A stretch of DNA of 64,000 nucleotides from Acidimicrobiaceae bacterium (GTDB lineage: Bacteria > Actinomycetota > Acidimicrobiia > Acidimicrobiales > RAAP-2), in contig PLZW01000037.1 of the NCBI GenBank assembly GCA_003153575.1, positions 1 through 64,000 of the forward strand, in the 5' to 3' direction. The translations under genes and the position numbers were made by a program. Positions 26,330 through 34,858 of the stretch are shown here, in pieces. The notes under the pieces are model-generated. The model was not told the origin of the DNA and did not search any database. It saw only the letters and a program-made list of their open reading frames with translations. Position 1 is the first letter of the stretch, and each line of letters opens with the position of its first letter.

Positions 26330-27871
26330 TCAGGACAGGGTGACGAACGACTCCTGCTCGTAGGCCATCAGCCGGTCGTAGTGCTCGCGCAGGCCCGCGG
26401 CCCCGCCCGGGTCGTTGGCCAGGTTCACCAGCTCGTGGGGGTCGTTCCCGTGGTCGTACCACTCGTGGTCATTGTCGTCGAAGGCACAGTCGACGTCGTA
26501 GAGCTTGTGGCCCGGTGACCGACCCCACAGCCCGGTGCTCGGCTTGCCGCCGCCCACCCCGTAGTAGCGGGCGTATTTGGTCGTCCCGTCGAAGAAGCCG
26601 CGCAGGGCGTAGCGGATCTGGTTGAGGTTGGTCGTCTGGGCCGAGTCCTGGGCGAACAGGACGTGGTCGTGCACCGTGGCCGACGGGTCGGCCAGCACCG
26701 GGGTGAGGTCCGTTCCCTGCACGGTGGCGCCCGACGTGGCCGGATCGACCCCGGCCAACGCGCAGATGGTGGCGGCCAGGTCGACATGGGAGCCGAGGGC
26801 CGAGGTGACGGTGCCCGGCGTGGTCGTGCCCGGGACTTTCACGTACAGCGGCACCCGCATGATCTCGTCGTAGACGAACGGGCCCTTCGACCGCAGGCCG
26901 TGCGAGCCGCACATGTCGCCGTGGTCGGAGGTGAAGATGACGACGGTGTCTTCCCACGCCCCCGATGCCTCGAGCGCGCCGAGCACGGTGCCCAGGCTCT
27001 GGTCGGCCAGCTGGTGGAGGTGGACGTAGTAGTCGAGGTGGCGTAGCCACGAGGCCTTGTCCGCCGGGTCGATGTAGCCCCACAGGCCGTGCTGCTGGTC
27101 CCAGCGCCACTGGCGGTGGGCCTCGGGCTTGGCGTGGAGCGGGTCGGCGAAGTTGGCCGGCAGCGTGTCGCACACCTCCGGGTAGGGCTCCCGGTAGACG
27201 GGAAGCGTCTCGTCGTCCTTCCAGGCGGCCGACTCCAGCACCTTCCTGATGGCGGCCACGTCTTCGGGGTGCCGCTCGTCGTAGCCGGGCTGGTCCACCG
27301 GGAACCACATCACGTCGTGGGGATTGACGAGGGCCACGGTCAGGAACCAGGGCTCGTCGGCGTCGTCGTCCGGACCGGCGTGCTCGGACAGCCAGTGGGC
27401 GGCGTTGGAGGCGATGACGGGGTCGAAGTGCACACCGGTCCCGGCCCATCCCATGAAGTGGCGGTCGTTCCCGTCCCAGTCGGCGAAGCCGTAGGCCTCC
27501 ATGTCGGGTTGGGCGGCGTGCGACAGGTGCCACTTGCCGATGTACGACGACCGGTAGCCGGACCCCTGGAGCAGCGACCCGAGGGTGGGGACGGAGGTCG
27601 GGAGCTCGTCGTGTTCGGGCATGATCACGTTGTCGAGGACCCCGTGGCCCTCCAGGTACCGGCCGGTGAAGAGGCTGGCCCGACTGGGCGAGCACGGCGA
27701 CGAATGGGTGAAGTAGTCGGTGAACTCGAGGCCCTCGGCCCGCAGCCGGTCCCGCCACGGCAGCGACGTGCCAGCCGGCAGCCACGAACGCTGGCGCTCC
27801 TGGTCCGAAACGACGAGCAGGATGTTGGGGCGTTTCGGCGCGCCCGACGCGCCAGCTGGGGTGTCGACCAT
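26330..27871 (-). CDS. sulfatase family hydrolase
   Basis: A 513-residue arylsulfatase-type enzyme. Residues C60-S-P-S-R64 are the Cys-type sulfatase signature, where Cys is converted to formylglycine by FGE. Metal-binding blocks are NILLVVSDQE at the N-terminus and FTSDHGDMCGSHG in the middle, and KWHLS is also present. No signal peptide is seen, so it is probably cytoplasmic. It hydrolyses sulfate esters of unknown nature; some relatives act on phosphonates or choline sulfate. The ATG at 27871 matches the family start. It is divergent from the DUF35/thiolase operon. Confidence 0.88.
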   Translation of the reverse strand: MVDTPAGASGAPKRPNILLVVSDQERQRSWLPAGTSLPWRDRLRAEGLEFTDYFTHSSPCSPSRASLFTGRYLEGHGVLDNVIMPEHDELPTSVPTLGSLLQGSGYRSSYIGKWHLSHAAQPDMEAYGFADWDGNDRHFMGWAGTGVHFDPVIASNAAHWLSEHAGPDDDADEPWFLTVALVNPHDVMWFPVDQPGYDERHPEDVAAIRKVLESAAWKDDETLPVYREPYPEVCDTLPANFADPLHAKPEAHRQWRWDQQHGLWGYIDPADKASWLRHLDYYVHLHQLADQSLGTVLGALEASGAWEDTVVIFTSDHGDMCGSHGLRSKGPFVYDEIMRVPLYVKVPGTTTPGTVTSALGSHVDLAATICALAGVDPATSGATVQGTDLTPVLADPSATVHDHVLFAQDSAQTTNLNQIRYALRGFFDGTTKYARYYGVGGGKPSTGLWGRSPGHKLYDVDCAFDDNDHEWYDHGNDPHELVNLANDPGGAAGLREHYDRLMAYEQESFVTLS

Positions 27872-28029
27872 GGTGGAACGGTAGCGCCCGTTGGCGAGTG
27901 GGGCGCCGGCACAACCGGCGGCCTGCCGACCTGCATCAACGCGGGGGCCGGGTGCGGGTAGGCACAGAACTGGAATCTGTTCTACATTCCGATGGTTCGT
28001 CCGCAAGGCAATCCAGGGGGAGATCCGGC

Positions 28030-28488
28030 ATGGCCGAGAGCGAAGTCCTGCACGCAGAGCACCGGCTCGAGTATCCGTACGCACGGTCGACGGGTCCGAT
28101 CATCGGTGCCTTCCTGACCGCCCTGCGCGAGGGCCGGTTCGTCGGGGCCACCGGCTCGGAGGGCAAGGTGATCGTGCCACCCACCGAGTACGACCCACTG
28201 ACCGGCGACGACGTCGGCGAGCTCGTCGAGGTGGGCCCAGGCGGCGTCATCGACTCGTGGGCCTGGGTGTCCCACCCACTGCGCAAGCACCCGCTGCAGG
28301 TCCCCTTCGCCTGGGCCCTCGTCCGGCTGGACGGCGCCGACACCGCCATGCTCCACGCCGTGGCCGCCCCCGGTCCCGAGGCGTTGGCGACAGGTGCCCG
28401 GGTGACGGCCAAGTTCTGCCCGGAGGCCGAGCGCGTCGGCTCCATGGCCGACCTCGAGTCCTTCGTCCTCGAGGGAGGTGCCGCCTGA
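28030..28488 (+). CDS. DUF35-type OB-fold protein, first copy
   Basis: A 152-residue protein with the OB-fold of DUF35 (VGELVEVGPGGVIDSWAWV) and a charged N-terminal region, but no CxxC zinc ribbon. DUF35 proteins are partners of thiolase-fold enzymes in sterol and acyl-CoA side-chain metabolism and in polyketide formation. GGGGGAG precedes ATG 28030. Its stop overlaps the ATG of the second DUF35 gene, and two thiolases follow, so this is the first gene of a five-gene unit. Confidence 0.8.
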   Translation: MAESEVLHAEHRLEYPYARSTGPIIGAFLTALREGRFVGATGSEGKVIVPPTEYDPLTGDDVGELVEVGPGGVIDSWAWVSHPLRKHPLQVPFAWALVRLDGADTAMLHAVAAPGPEALATGARVTAKFCPEAERVGSMADLESFVLEGGAA

Positions 28489-28994
28489 TGGCCGACGGGA
28501 CGACCGACCAGGGGCCGGTGACCATGCTGGCCACCCCCATCAGCCTCGACTTCGAATTCACCCCCGGGGTGGCCCAGTCCAAGTTCCTCCGTGGCCTCGA
28601 GCGGGGCGAGTTCCTCGGCCAGCGGTGCGGGACGTGCGGCCAGGTCTACGTGCCGAGCCGGGGCACCTGCCCGACCGACGGCGTGGCCACCACCGAGGAC
28701 GTGGTGCTCGGGAACTCGGGCACGGTGACCACCTACTGCGTGGTGAACGTGCCCTTCGCCGGCCAGGCCATCGAGATCCCCTACATCTGTGCCCAGATCC
28801 TGCTGGACGGGGCCAACCTCTCGTTCATGGGCCTCCTCCAGGAGATCCCCACCGACCAGATCCGCATGGGTATGCGGGTCGAGGCCGTGTGGGTGGACGA
28901 GGCCGAACTGATCCCGTCCCTCGCCTCGGTCAAGTACTTCCGGCCGAACGGCGAGCCGGACGCCGACTACGACACCTACAAGGAGTACCTGTGA
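28488..28994 (+). CDS. DUF35 zinc-ribbon OB-fold protein, second copy
   Basis: A 168-residue DUF35 protein with an N-terminal rubredoxin-like zinc ribbon (CGTCGQVYVPSRGTC) and the OB-fold DUF35 domain (GTVTTYCVVNVPF, then ICAQILLDGANLSFMGLL). In characterised steroid-degrading complexes such a protein binds acyl-CoA next to a thiolase-like aldolase. The ATG at 28488 overlaps the previous stop (TGATG) and its own stop overlaps the following GTG. The tight coupling suggests a stoichiometric complex with the thiolases. Confidence 0.85.
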   Translation: MADGTTDQGPVTMLATPISLDFEFTPGVAQSKFLRGLERGEFLGQRCGTCGQVYVPSRGTCPTDGVATTEDVVLGNSGTVTTYCVVNVPFAGQAIEIPYICAQILLDGANLSFMGLLQEIPTDQIRMGMRVEAVWVDEAELIPSLASVKYFRPNGEPDADYDTYKEYL

Positions 28995-30067
28995 GCGCCG
29001 CCGGAAGGACCGTCCGTCCCGTCTCCATCGCCTCGTTCGCCCAGTCGCAGAATGTCCGCAAGGACAATGAGCGCAACGAGGCCGAGGGCCTCCAGCCGGT
29101 CATCGCCGAGGTGTTCGCCAACGTCGGCATCACCAAGGACGATGTCGACTTCATCTGCTCGGGCTCGACCGACTACCTGATCGGCGGCCCCTTCAGCTTC
29201 GTCATGGCCCTCGACGCGGTGGGCGTGTGGCCACCCCGGGCCGAGTCCCACGTGGAGATGGACGGCGCCTGGGCGCTGTACGAGGCGTGGGTGCTGTTCC
29301 AGGAAGGCGAGATCGACGCCGCCCTGGTGTACGCCTTCGGCCGCTCTTCCCTCGGCGACCTGAACGAGATCCTGACCCTGCAGCTCGACCCGTACTACGA
29401 GGCCCCACTGTGGCCGGACATCGTGAGCCTCAACGCCCTGCAGGCCCGGGCCATGATCGACGCCGGTAAGGCCACCGAGGCCGACTTCGCCGCCATCGCC
29501 TCGCGCAGCCGTCGGGATGCCCTGTCCAACCCGAAGGCGCAGGTCCGCCACGACGTCGCCCCCGATGTGCTGCTCGAAGACGACTACGTGGTCGCCCCGC
29601 TGCGTCGCCACGCCCTGCCCCCGATCACCGACGGGGCGGCCGCCATCGTCCTGGCCGCCGGTGACAAGGCCTTGCAGTGGTCGGAGCGTCCGGTGTGGAT
29701 CACGGGGTTCGACCACCGGATGGAGACCCACTCGTTGGGCGCCCGGGACCTGACGGTGTCGCCGTCGACGGCCAAGGCCGCCGAAGTCGCCGGCGTGGCG
29801 GACGGCAACGTGGACATCGCCGAGATCCACGCCCCCTTCGCCCATCAGGAGCTGATCATCGCCGAGGCCCTCGGCCTCGACGACTCGGTGGCCGTCAACC
29901 CGTCGGGCGGTCCGCTGGCGGCCAACCCGCTGATGTCCGCCGGCCTCATCCGCATCGGCGAGGCGGCCAGCCGGATCCGGGCCGGGCAGGCCGACCGGGC
30001 CGTGGCCCACGCCACCTCGGGCCCCTGCCTCCAACAGAATCTCGTGTGCGTCCTGGAGGGTGCGTGA
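28991..30067 (+). CDS. thiolase-fold protein lacking the nucleophilic Cys, first
   Basis: A 358-residue thiolase-superfamily protein of the SCP-x/lipid-transfer branch. The position of the N-terminal catalytic Cys reads SHVEMDGAWALYEAW, with no Cys. The C-terminal GHP motif is replaced by ANPLMSAG. Such proteins work as retro-aldolases (Ltp2-like) or as non-catalytic partners rather than as thiolases. It starts at GTG 28991, overlapping the DUF35 stop, and its last base is the first base of the next start. The natural substrate is likely a CoA-bound side chain (inference). Confidence 0.82.
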   Translation: MSAAGRTVRPVSIASFAQSQNVRKDNERNEAEGLQPVIAEVFANVGITKDDVDFICSGSTDYLIGGPFSFVMALDAVGVWPPRAESHVEMDGAWALYEAWVLFQEGEIDAALVYAFGRSSLGDLNEILTLQLDPYYEAPLWPDIVSLNALQARAMIDAGKATEADFAAIASRSRRDALSNPKAQVRHDVAPDVLLEDDYVVAPLRRHALPPITDGAAAIVLAAGDKALQWSERPVWITGFDHRMETHSLGARDLTVSPSTAKAAEVAGVADGNVDIAEIHAPFAHQELIIAEALGLDDSVAVNPSGGPLAANPLMSAGLIRIGEAASRIRAGQADRAVAHATSGPCLQQNLVCVLEGA

Positions 30068-31221
30068 TGGCAGAGCGCTGTGCAGTCATCGGTGTGGGCC
30101 AGACCCACCACAAGGCCAAGCGGGAGGACGTGTCGATCGCCGGCCTCGTCCGCGAGGCGGCCAAGATGGCCCTGGCCGACGCCGACCTCACCTGGTCGGA
30201 CATCGACGCCGTCGTCATCGGCAAGGCCCCCGACATGTTCGAGGGCAACATGATGCCGGAGATCTACCTGGCCCCCGCCCTCGGCGCGGTGGGCAAGCCC
30301 ATGTTCCGGGTCCACACCGCCGGATCGGTCGGGGGGTCGACGGCCATCGTGGCCGCCCACCTCATCTCCTCGGGCATCCACAAGCGGGTGTTGACGGTGG
30401 CCTACGAGAAGCAGTCCGACTCCGACGCCATGTGGGCCCTGTCGGTGCCGCAGCCCTTCGCCGCGCCACTGCTGGCCGGCGCCGGCGGCTACTTCGCCCC
30501 GCACATCCGCGCCTACATGCGCCGGTCGGGCGCACCCGACCACATCGGCCGGATGGTGGCGGTCAAGGACCGCAAGAACGCCATGCGGAACCCGTACGCC
30601 CACCTCCACCTGGCCGACATCGACATGAAGATGGTCGAGGAGTCGATGATGCTGTGGGACCCGCTGCGCTACCTCGAGGCCTGCCCGTCTTCCGACGGCG
30701 CCGCGGCCATGGTGCTGGCGGCGGAGGACGCGGTGTCCGGCCACTATCCGCCGGCCTGGGTCCACGGCATGGCCATGCGGTCGGAGCCGACCATGTTCGC
30801 CGGGCGCGACCAGATCAACCCCCAGGCGGGGCGGGACTGCTCGGCCGACGTCTACGCCCAGGCCGGGGTGACCGACCCCCGGGCCCAGTTCGACTGCGCC
30901 GAGGTCTACGTGCCGTTCAGTTGGTACGAGCCGATGTGGCTGGAGAACCTCGGGTTCTGCGGGCAGGGCGACGGCTGGAAGCTGACCGAGGCCGGGGCCA
31001 CCGCCTTCGACGGCGACATCCCCTGGAACGCCTCGGGCGGCGTGCTCTCGTCGAACCCCATCGGCGCATCCGGCATGCTCCGCTTCCTGGAGGTGGCCAT
31101 GCAGGTCCGCGGCCAGGCGGGCGAGCACCAGGTGGACGGGGCCAAGCTGGCCCTCGGCCAGGCCTACGGCGGTGGCTCCCAGTTCTTCTCCATGTGGGTG
31201 GTGGGAAGCGCCAAGCCGTAG
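30067..31221 (+). CDS. thiolase-fold protein lacking the nucleophilic Cys, second
   Basis: A 384-residue thiolase-superfamily protein. The nucleophile region reads FRVHTAGSVGGSTAIVAAHL, again without Cys, and the C-terminal NPIGASG replaces GHPxGATG. The fold is otherwise complete, with CAEVYVPFSWYEPMWLENLG and NASGGVLSSNPIG. It resembles the lipid-transfer/thiolase-like subunits paired with DUF35 proteins. The ATG at 30067 overlaps the preceding stop (TGATG). With its neighbour it may form a heteromeric aldolase or acyl-transfer complex. Confidence 0.82.
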   Translation: MAERCAVIGVGQTHHKAKREDVSIAGLVREAAKMALADADLTWSDIDAVVIGKAPDMFEGNMMPEIYLAPALGAVGKPMFRVHTAGSVGGSTAIVAAHLISSGIHKRVLTVAYEKQSDSDAMWALSVPQPFAAPLLAGAGGYFAPHIRAYMRRSGAPDHIGRMVAVKDRKNAMRNPYAHLHLADIDMKMVEESMMLWDPLRYLEACPSSDGAAAMVLAAEDAVSGHYPPAWVHGMAMRSEPTMFAGRDQINPQAGRDCSADVYAQAGVTDPRAQFDCAEVYVPFSWYEPMWLENLGFCGQGDGWKLTEAGATAFDGDIPWNASGGVLSSNPIGASGMLRFLEVAMQVRGQAGEHQVDGAKLALGQAYGGGSQFFSMWVVGSAKP

Positions 31222-31259
31222 CACCACCGCCGCCCGGCGGCGGCACCCGAGGAGGACCC

Positions 31260-32222
31260 ATGGACGGCCACGACCACACCACTGACCCGACGGTGTCGGC
31301 CGGGCACCTGGTGGAGGTGGCCGACAGCGTCTTCGCCTGGATCCAGCCCGACGGTACCTGGTGGCTGAACAATGCCGGGGCAGTCACCGGGGGTGACGGC
31401 ACGCTCATCGTCGACACGTGTGCCACCGAGGCCCGGACCCGCCGGTTCCTCGATGCCGTGTCCGAGGCGACCGGTGGTGCGCCGGTGCGGTTTGCCGTCA
31501 ACACCCATGAGCACGGCGACCACACCTACGGCAACTCGCTGCTGCCGGCCGAGGCGGCCCTCATCGGCCACGAGGTGATGCGGGCCCACCTGCTGGTCGA
31601 CCCGCTCATCGACGGCTGCCCGCCGGCGTGGGAACCGGTGCCCGAGTGGGGGGCGGTGACCCGGCGGGTGCCCACCATCGTGACCCGCAGCGACCTGACG
31701 GTGCACTCGGGGTCGCGGCGGATCGACGTCGTCTCCCCCGGCTACCCGGCCCACACCGGGGGCGACCTGGTCGCCTGGGTGCCCGAGGAGCGGGTGCTCT
31801 TCACCGGCGACCTGCTCTTCGTCGGACTGACGCCGCTGGTGTTCGCCGGGTCGGTCGACGGCGCCCTGCGGGCACTCGGGTGGATCGCCGGATTCCGACC
31901 CGACGTGGTGGTGCCCGGTCACGGTCCCATCACCTCGGGAGCCGACCTGCCCGAGGTGTTGGCCGACCACGAGCGCTACTACCGCTTCGTGGCCGACCTG
32001 GCGGCCGAGGGCCTGGCCGAAGGGACCGCCCCGCTCCAGTTGGCCCGGTCCACCGACCTCGCAGGGTTCGCCGACTGGCCCGACGCCGAGCGGCTGGTCC
32101 TCAACCTGCACCGGGCCTACGCCGACGCCGAGGGCCGACCGCTGGACCAGATGGCGGCCATGCTCGACGCCATCACCTGGAACGGCGGTCCCCTCACCAC
32201 CCACGTCTGCTGCCTGGTCTGA
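31260..32222 (+). CDS. MBL-fold metallo-hydrolase
   Basis: A 320-residue metallo-beta-lactamase-fold enzyme. The metal motif is H83-E-H85-G-D87-H88, with later ligands in PGYPAHTGGDL, FTGDLLF and VVPGHGP. Relatives include cyclase-like and quinone-pathway hydrolases. The substrate is unknown; its position 38 bases behind the thiolase pair suggests hydrolysis of a CoA or lactone intermediate (inference). GAGGACCC precedes ATG 31260. It is the last gene of the operon, convergent with ridA. Confidence 0.85.
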   Translation: MDGHDHTTDPTVSAGHLVEVADSVFAWIQPDGTWWLNNAGAVTGGDGTLIVDTCATEARTRRFLDAVSEATGGAPVRFAVNTHEHGDHTYGNSLLPAEAALIGHEVMRAHLLVDPLIDGCPPAWEPVPEWGAVTRRVPTIVTRSDLTVHSGSRRIDVVSPGYPAHTGGDLVAWVPEERVLFTGDLLFVGLTPLVFAGSVDGALRALGWIAGFRPDVVVPGHGPITSGADLPEVLADHERYYRFVADLAAEGLAEGTAPLQLARSTDLAGFADWPDAERLVLNLHRAYADAEGRPLDQMAAMLDAITWNGGPLTTHVCCLV

Positions 32223-32251
32223 GCGGATCCGGGCCCCCGGCGACCCGTGGC

Positions 32252-32707
32252 TCAGGTCCGCAGCCGGGCGATGAGCTCGATCTCGACGGGTATATCGAAC
32301 GGCAGCTCGGCCATCCCCACCGCGCTGCGCGTGTGCCGTCCCGCCTCGCCGAACACCTCCACCAGGAGGTCCGAGCACCCGTCGATCACGGCGGGCGTCC
32401 GGTTGAACCCGGGCGCCACGTTGACCATGCCGAACACCTTGACGATCCGTTCGATCCGGTCGAGGTCGCCGAGAACGGCGGCCAAGGTGGCGAGGATCGA
32501 CAGTCCGGTGGCCCGCGCCGCCCGGTAGCCGTCTGCCAGGGTGAGGTCGGTGCCGACCTTGCCGACGAACCGCTCGGGGCCGCCGATCGGACCGTGGCCC
32601 CCGACGTGGGCCACGTCGTCGACGACCACGCATCCGAGGTAGTTGCCGGCCGGGGGGAAGACCGGGGGGAGCTCGATCCCCAGCTCGACGAGGCGCTCGG
32701 CGATCAT
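32252..32707 (-). CDS. RidA-family (YjgF/YER057c) protein
   Basis: A 151-residue Rid-family protein: PPAGNYLGCVVVDDVAHVGGHGP at the N-terminus and the C-terminal block GRHTRSAVGMAELPFDIPVEIE containing the conserved Arg. The archetype hydrolyses reactive enamine/imine intermediates. It belongs to the longer Rid group rather than the 128-residue archetype. It stands alone between the convergent MBL gene and the divergent ABC-F gene. Confidence 0.85.
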   Translation of the reverse strand: MIAERLVELGIELPPVFPPAGNYLGCVVVDDVAHVGGHGPIGGPERFVGKVGTDLTLADGYRAARATGLSILATLAAVLGDLDRIERIVKVFGMVNVAPGFNRTPAVIDGCSDLLVEVFGEAGRHTRSAVGMAELPFDIPVEIELIARLRT

Positions 32708-32819
32708 GCCCGGATCCTACGGGACCTGCCGCCGCCCACCCGGTGCCGGTAGGATGGCGGTGTGAAGTGAGACCCGGTCGACCCTGTCCCGTCCCGTTCC
32801 CCGGTCCCGGAGGTCTCCC

Positions 32820-34484
32820 GTGCCCGCATCCCGCTCCACCCCTTCGTCTGCTCCCGTCCACCTGACGACCCCGGCCACCCTGGTGGCCCGGAACGTCACC
32901 CACGCCCGCGGTGGCCGTACCGTCCTCGACGCCGTCTCGCTGACCGTCGGCCCCCAGTCGCGCATCGGGGTCACCGGCCCGAACGGGGTCGGGAAGTCGA
33001 CCCTGCTCCGCCTGCTGGCCGGGCTCGACCGCCCCGACACCGGCACCGTCACCCTCGACCCTCCCGACGCCACCGTCGGCTACCTGGCCCAGGAGCACGA
33101 GCGGATGCCGGCCGAGACGGTGCGGGCCCACCTGACCAGACTGACCGGCGCGCGGGCGGCCGAGGACGAGCTCGAGGCGGCGGCGACCGGGCTGGTCGAC
33201 GGGACGCGGGATTCCGAGGCTCGCTACGAGATGGCGCTCGAGCGGTTCACCGCCCTCGGTGCCGGCGACCTCGACGCCCGGATCGACGCCGTCCTGGTCG
33301 AGCTGGGCCTGGGTGCCGGGGCCGCCGGGTGGTCGACGTCGGCGTTGTCCGGGGGCCAGGAGGCCAAAATGGCCCTGGCCGCCATCGAGCTGTCGCGCTT
33401 CTCGGTGACACTGCTGGACGAGCCCACCAACGACCTCGACTTCGAGGGGTTGCAGCGGCTCCAGGCCTGGATCGCCCGCCGGGCCGGGGGGACGGTCATC
33501 GTCTCCCACGACCGGGCCTTCCTGGAGCAGACGGTCACCACCGTCGTCGAGCTCGACGAGCACGACCACACGGCCCGCGAGTTCGGCGGCGGGTGGGCCG
33601 GCTACCAGGCCGAGCGGGCGACGGCCCGGCGTCACGCCGAGGAGGCCTTCGAGCAGTTCCAGCGCAACCGGGCCGACCTCCAGGACCGGGCCCAGCGCCA
33701 GCGCCAGTGGGCGACCAAGGGCGTGGCCAAGGAGACCAAGAACCCCCGTGACAACGACAAGGCCCAGCGCGACTTCCGCATCAACCGGACCGAGAAGCTG
33801 GCGTCCAAGGCCCGCCAGACCGACCGGGCGCTGGCCGCGCTCGACGAGGTGGCCAAACCGTGGGAGGGGTGGGACCTCCGCTTCATCATCGAGCAGGCCG
33901 AACGGGCCGGGGCGATCGTGGTCCGGCTGAGCGGTGCGGTGGTCGAACGCGGCGACTTCCGCCTCGGTCCCCTCGACCTCGAAATCGCCTGGGGCGACCG
34001 GCTGGGCCTGACCGGGGCCAACGGGACGGGCAAGTCGACGTTGGTCGGCGCCATCCTCGGGACCCTGCCCCTGGCGACGGGCGAGCGGTGGATGGGACCG
34101 AGCGTGGTGACCGGGGTGCTCGGCCAGGACCGCCGGGCCCTCGGCGGCGATCGCGACCTGGTCCGCGAGGTGTGCGACCGCTGCGGGCTGGCGGTGTCCG
34201 AGGCCCGATCGCTGCTGGCCAAATTCGGCCTGGACGCCGATCAGGTGACCCGTCCGGCCGGCACTCTGTCACCGGGTGAACGGACCCGGGCCGAACTCGC
34301 GGTGTTCCAGGCCCTGGGGGTCAACTTCCTGGTGCTCGACGAGCCCACCAACCACCTCGACCTGCCGGCCATCGAACAGCTCGAGTCCGCGCTGCGGTCC
34401 TTCGACGGGACGCTGCTCCTGGTCACCCACGACCGGCGGATGCTGGAGGCGGTCGAACTGACGAGGACCCTCCCGCTGGCCTGA
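32820..34484 (+). CDS. ABC-F family ATPase
   Basis: A 554-residue cytoplasmic protein with two ABC ATPase domains and no membrane part. The first has GPNGVGKST, ALSGGQEAKMALA and LLDEPTNDLD; the second has GANGTGKST, LSPGERTRAELA and LDEPTNHLD. Between them lies the long helical linker (RATARRHAEEAFEQFQRNR). ABC-F proteins act on the ribosome, as translation factors or as antibiotic-protection proteins. It most resembles chromosomal ABC-F factors. The GTG start at 32820 fits the 15-residue leader before LVARNVTHARGG. Confidence 0.9.
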   Translation: MPASRSTPSSAPVHLTTPATLVARNVTHARGGRTVLDAVSLTVGPQSRIGVTGPNGVGKSTLLRLLAGLDRPDTGTVTLDPPDATVGYLAQEHERMPAETVRAHLTRLTGARAAEDELEAAATGLVDGTRDSEARYEMALERFTALGAGDLDARIDAVLVELGLGAGAAGWSTSALSGGQEAKMALAAIELSRFSVTLLDEPTNDLDFEGLQRLQAWIARRAGGTVIVSHDRAFLEQTVTTVVELDEHDHTAREFGGGWAGYQAERATARRHAEEAFEQFQRNRADLQDRAQRQRQWATKGVAKETKNPRDNDKAQRDFRINRTEKLASKARQTDRALAALDEVAKPWEGWDLRFIIEQAERAGAIVVRLSGAVVERGDFRLGPLDLEIAWGDRLGLTGANGTGKSTLVGAILGTLPLATGERWMGPSVVTGVLGQDRRALGGDRDLVREVCDRCGLAVSEARSLLAKFGLDADQVTRPAGTLSPGERTRAELAVFQALGVNFLVLDEPTNHLDLPAIEQLESALRSFDGTLLLVTHDRRMLEAVELTRTLPLA

Positions 34485-34520
34485 CCGGCAGCGGCCGGCC
34501 GTGTGCGGCTCCCGGTCGGC

Positions 34521-34775
34521 TCAGGCGGAACCGAGCGCCCGTCGACGCATGGGGGGCACGGTGGTCGGCGGACGGCGGCGAGAGGGCAGGTCGGCCAGTA
34601 GGGCCGTCGTGGCCTCGGTCACGGCCCGGACCGCCCGCTCGAACGCCTCGTTGGTGGCCGGTGACGGCGCCTGGACGCCGCCGACCTTCCGCACGTACTG
34701 ACGGGCGGCCGCCTCGATCTCGTCGGGGGTGGCCGGGGGCTCGAGGCCCCGCAGGATGGTGATATTGCGGCACAT
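34521..34775 (-). CDS. DUF2277 protein
   Basis: An 84-residue protein beginning MCRNITILRGLEPPATPDEI, the hallmark of DUF2277, with RQYVRKVGGV and a Pro/Arg-rich C-terminal tail. Function unknown. It is common in actinobacteria and some proteobacteria. It stands alone between the ABC-F gene and a secreted lipoprotein gene. Confidence 0.88.
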   Translation of the reverse strand: MCRNITILRGLEPPATPDEIEAAARQYVRKVGGVQAPSPATNEAFERAVRAVTEATTALLADLPSRRRPPTTVPPMRRRALGSA

Positions 34776-34858
34776 GGTCCGAGGTTACGCCGGGGCGACC
34801 GGGCGCGCCCGTGACTACCTCGCTGCCCGCGTCATCAACTCCCGTGCGGCCAGGAGGT

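Noticed and set aside
31164-33635. An 820-residue open frame on the minus strand over the MBL, RidA and ABC-F genes
   Set aside because: It is rich in Gly, Arg and Pro with no motif, and the genes on the other frames are well-supported.
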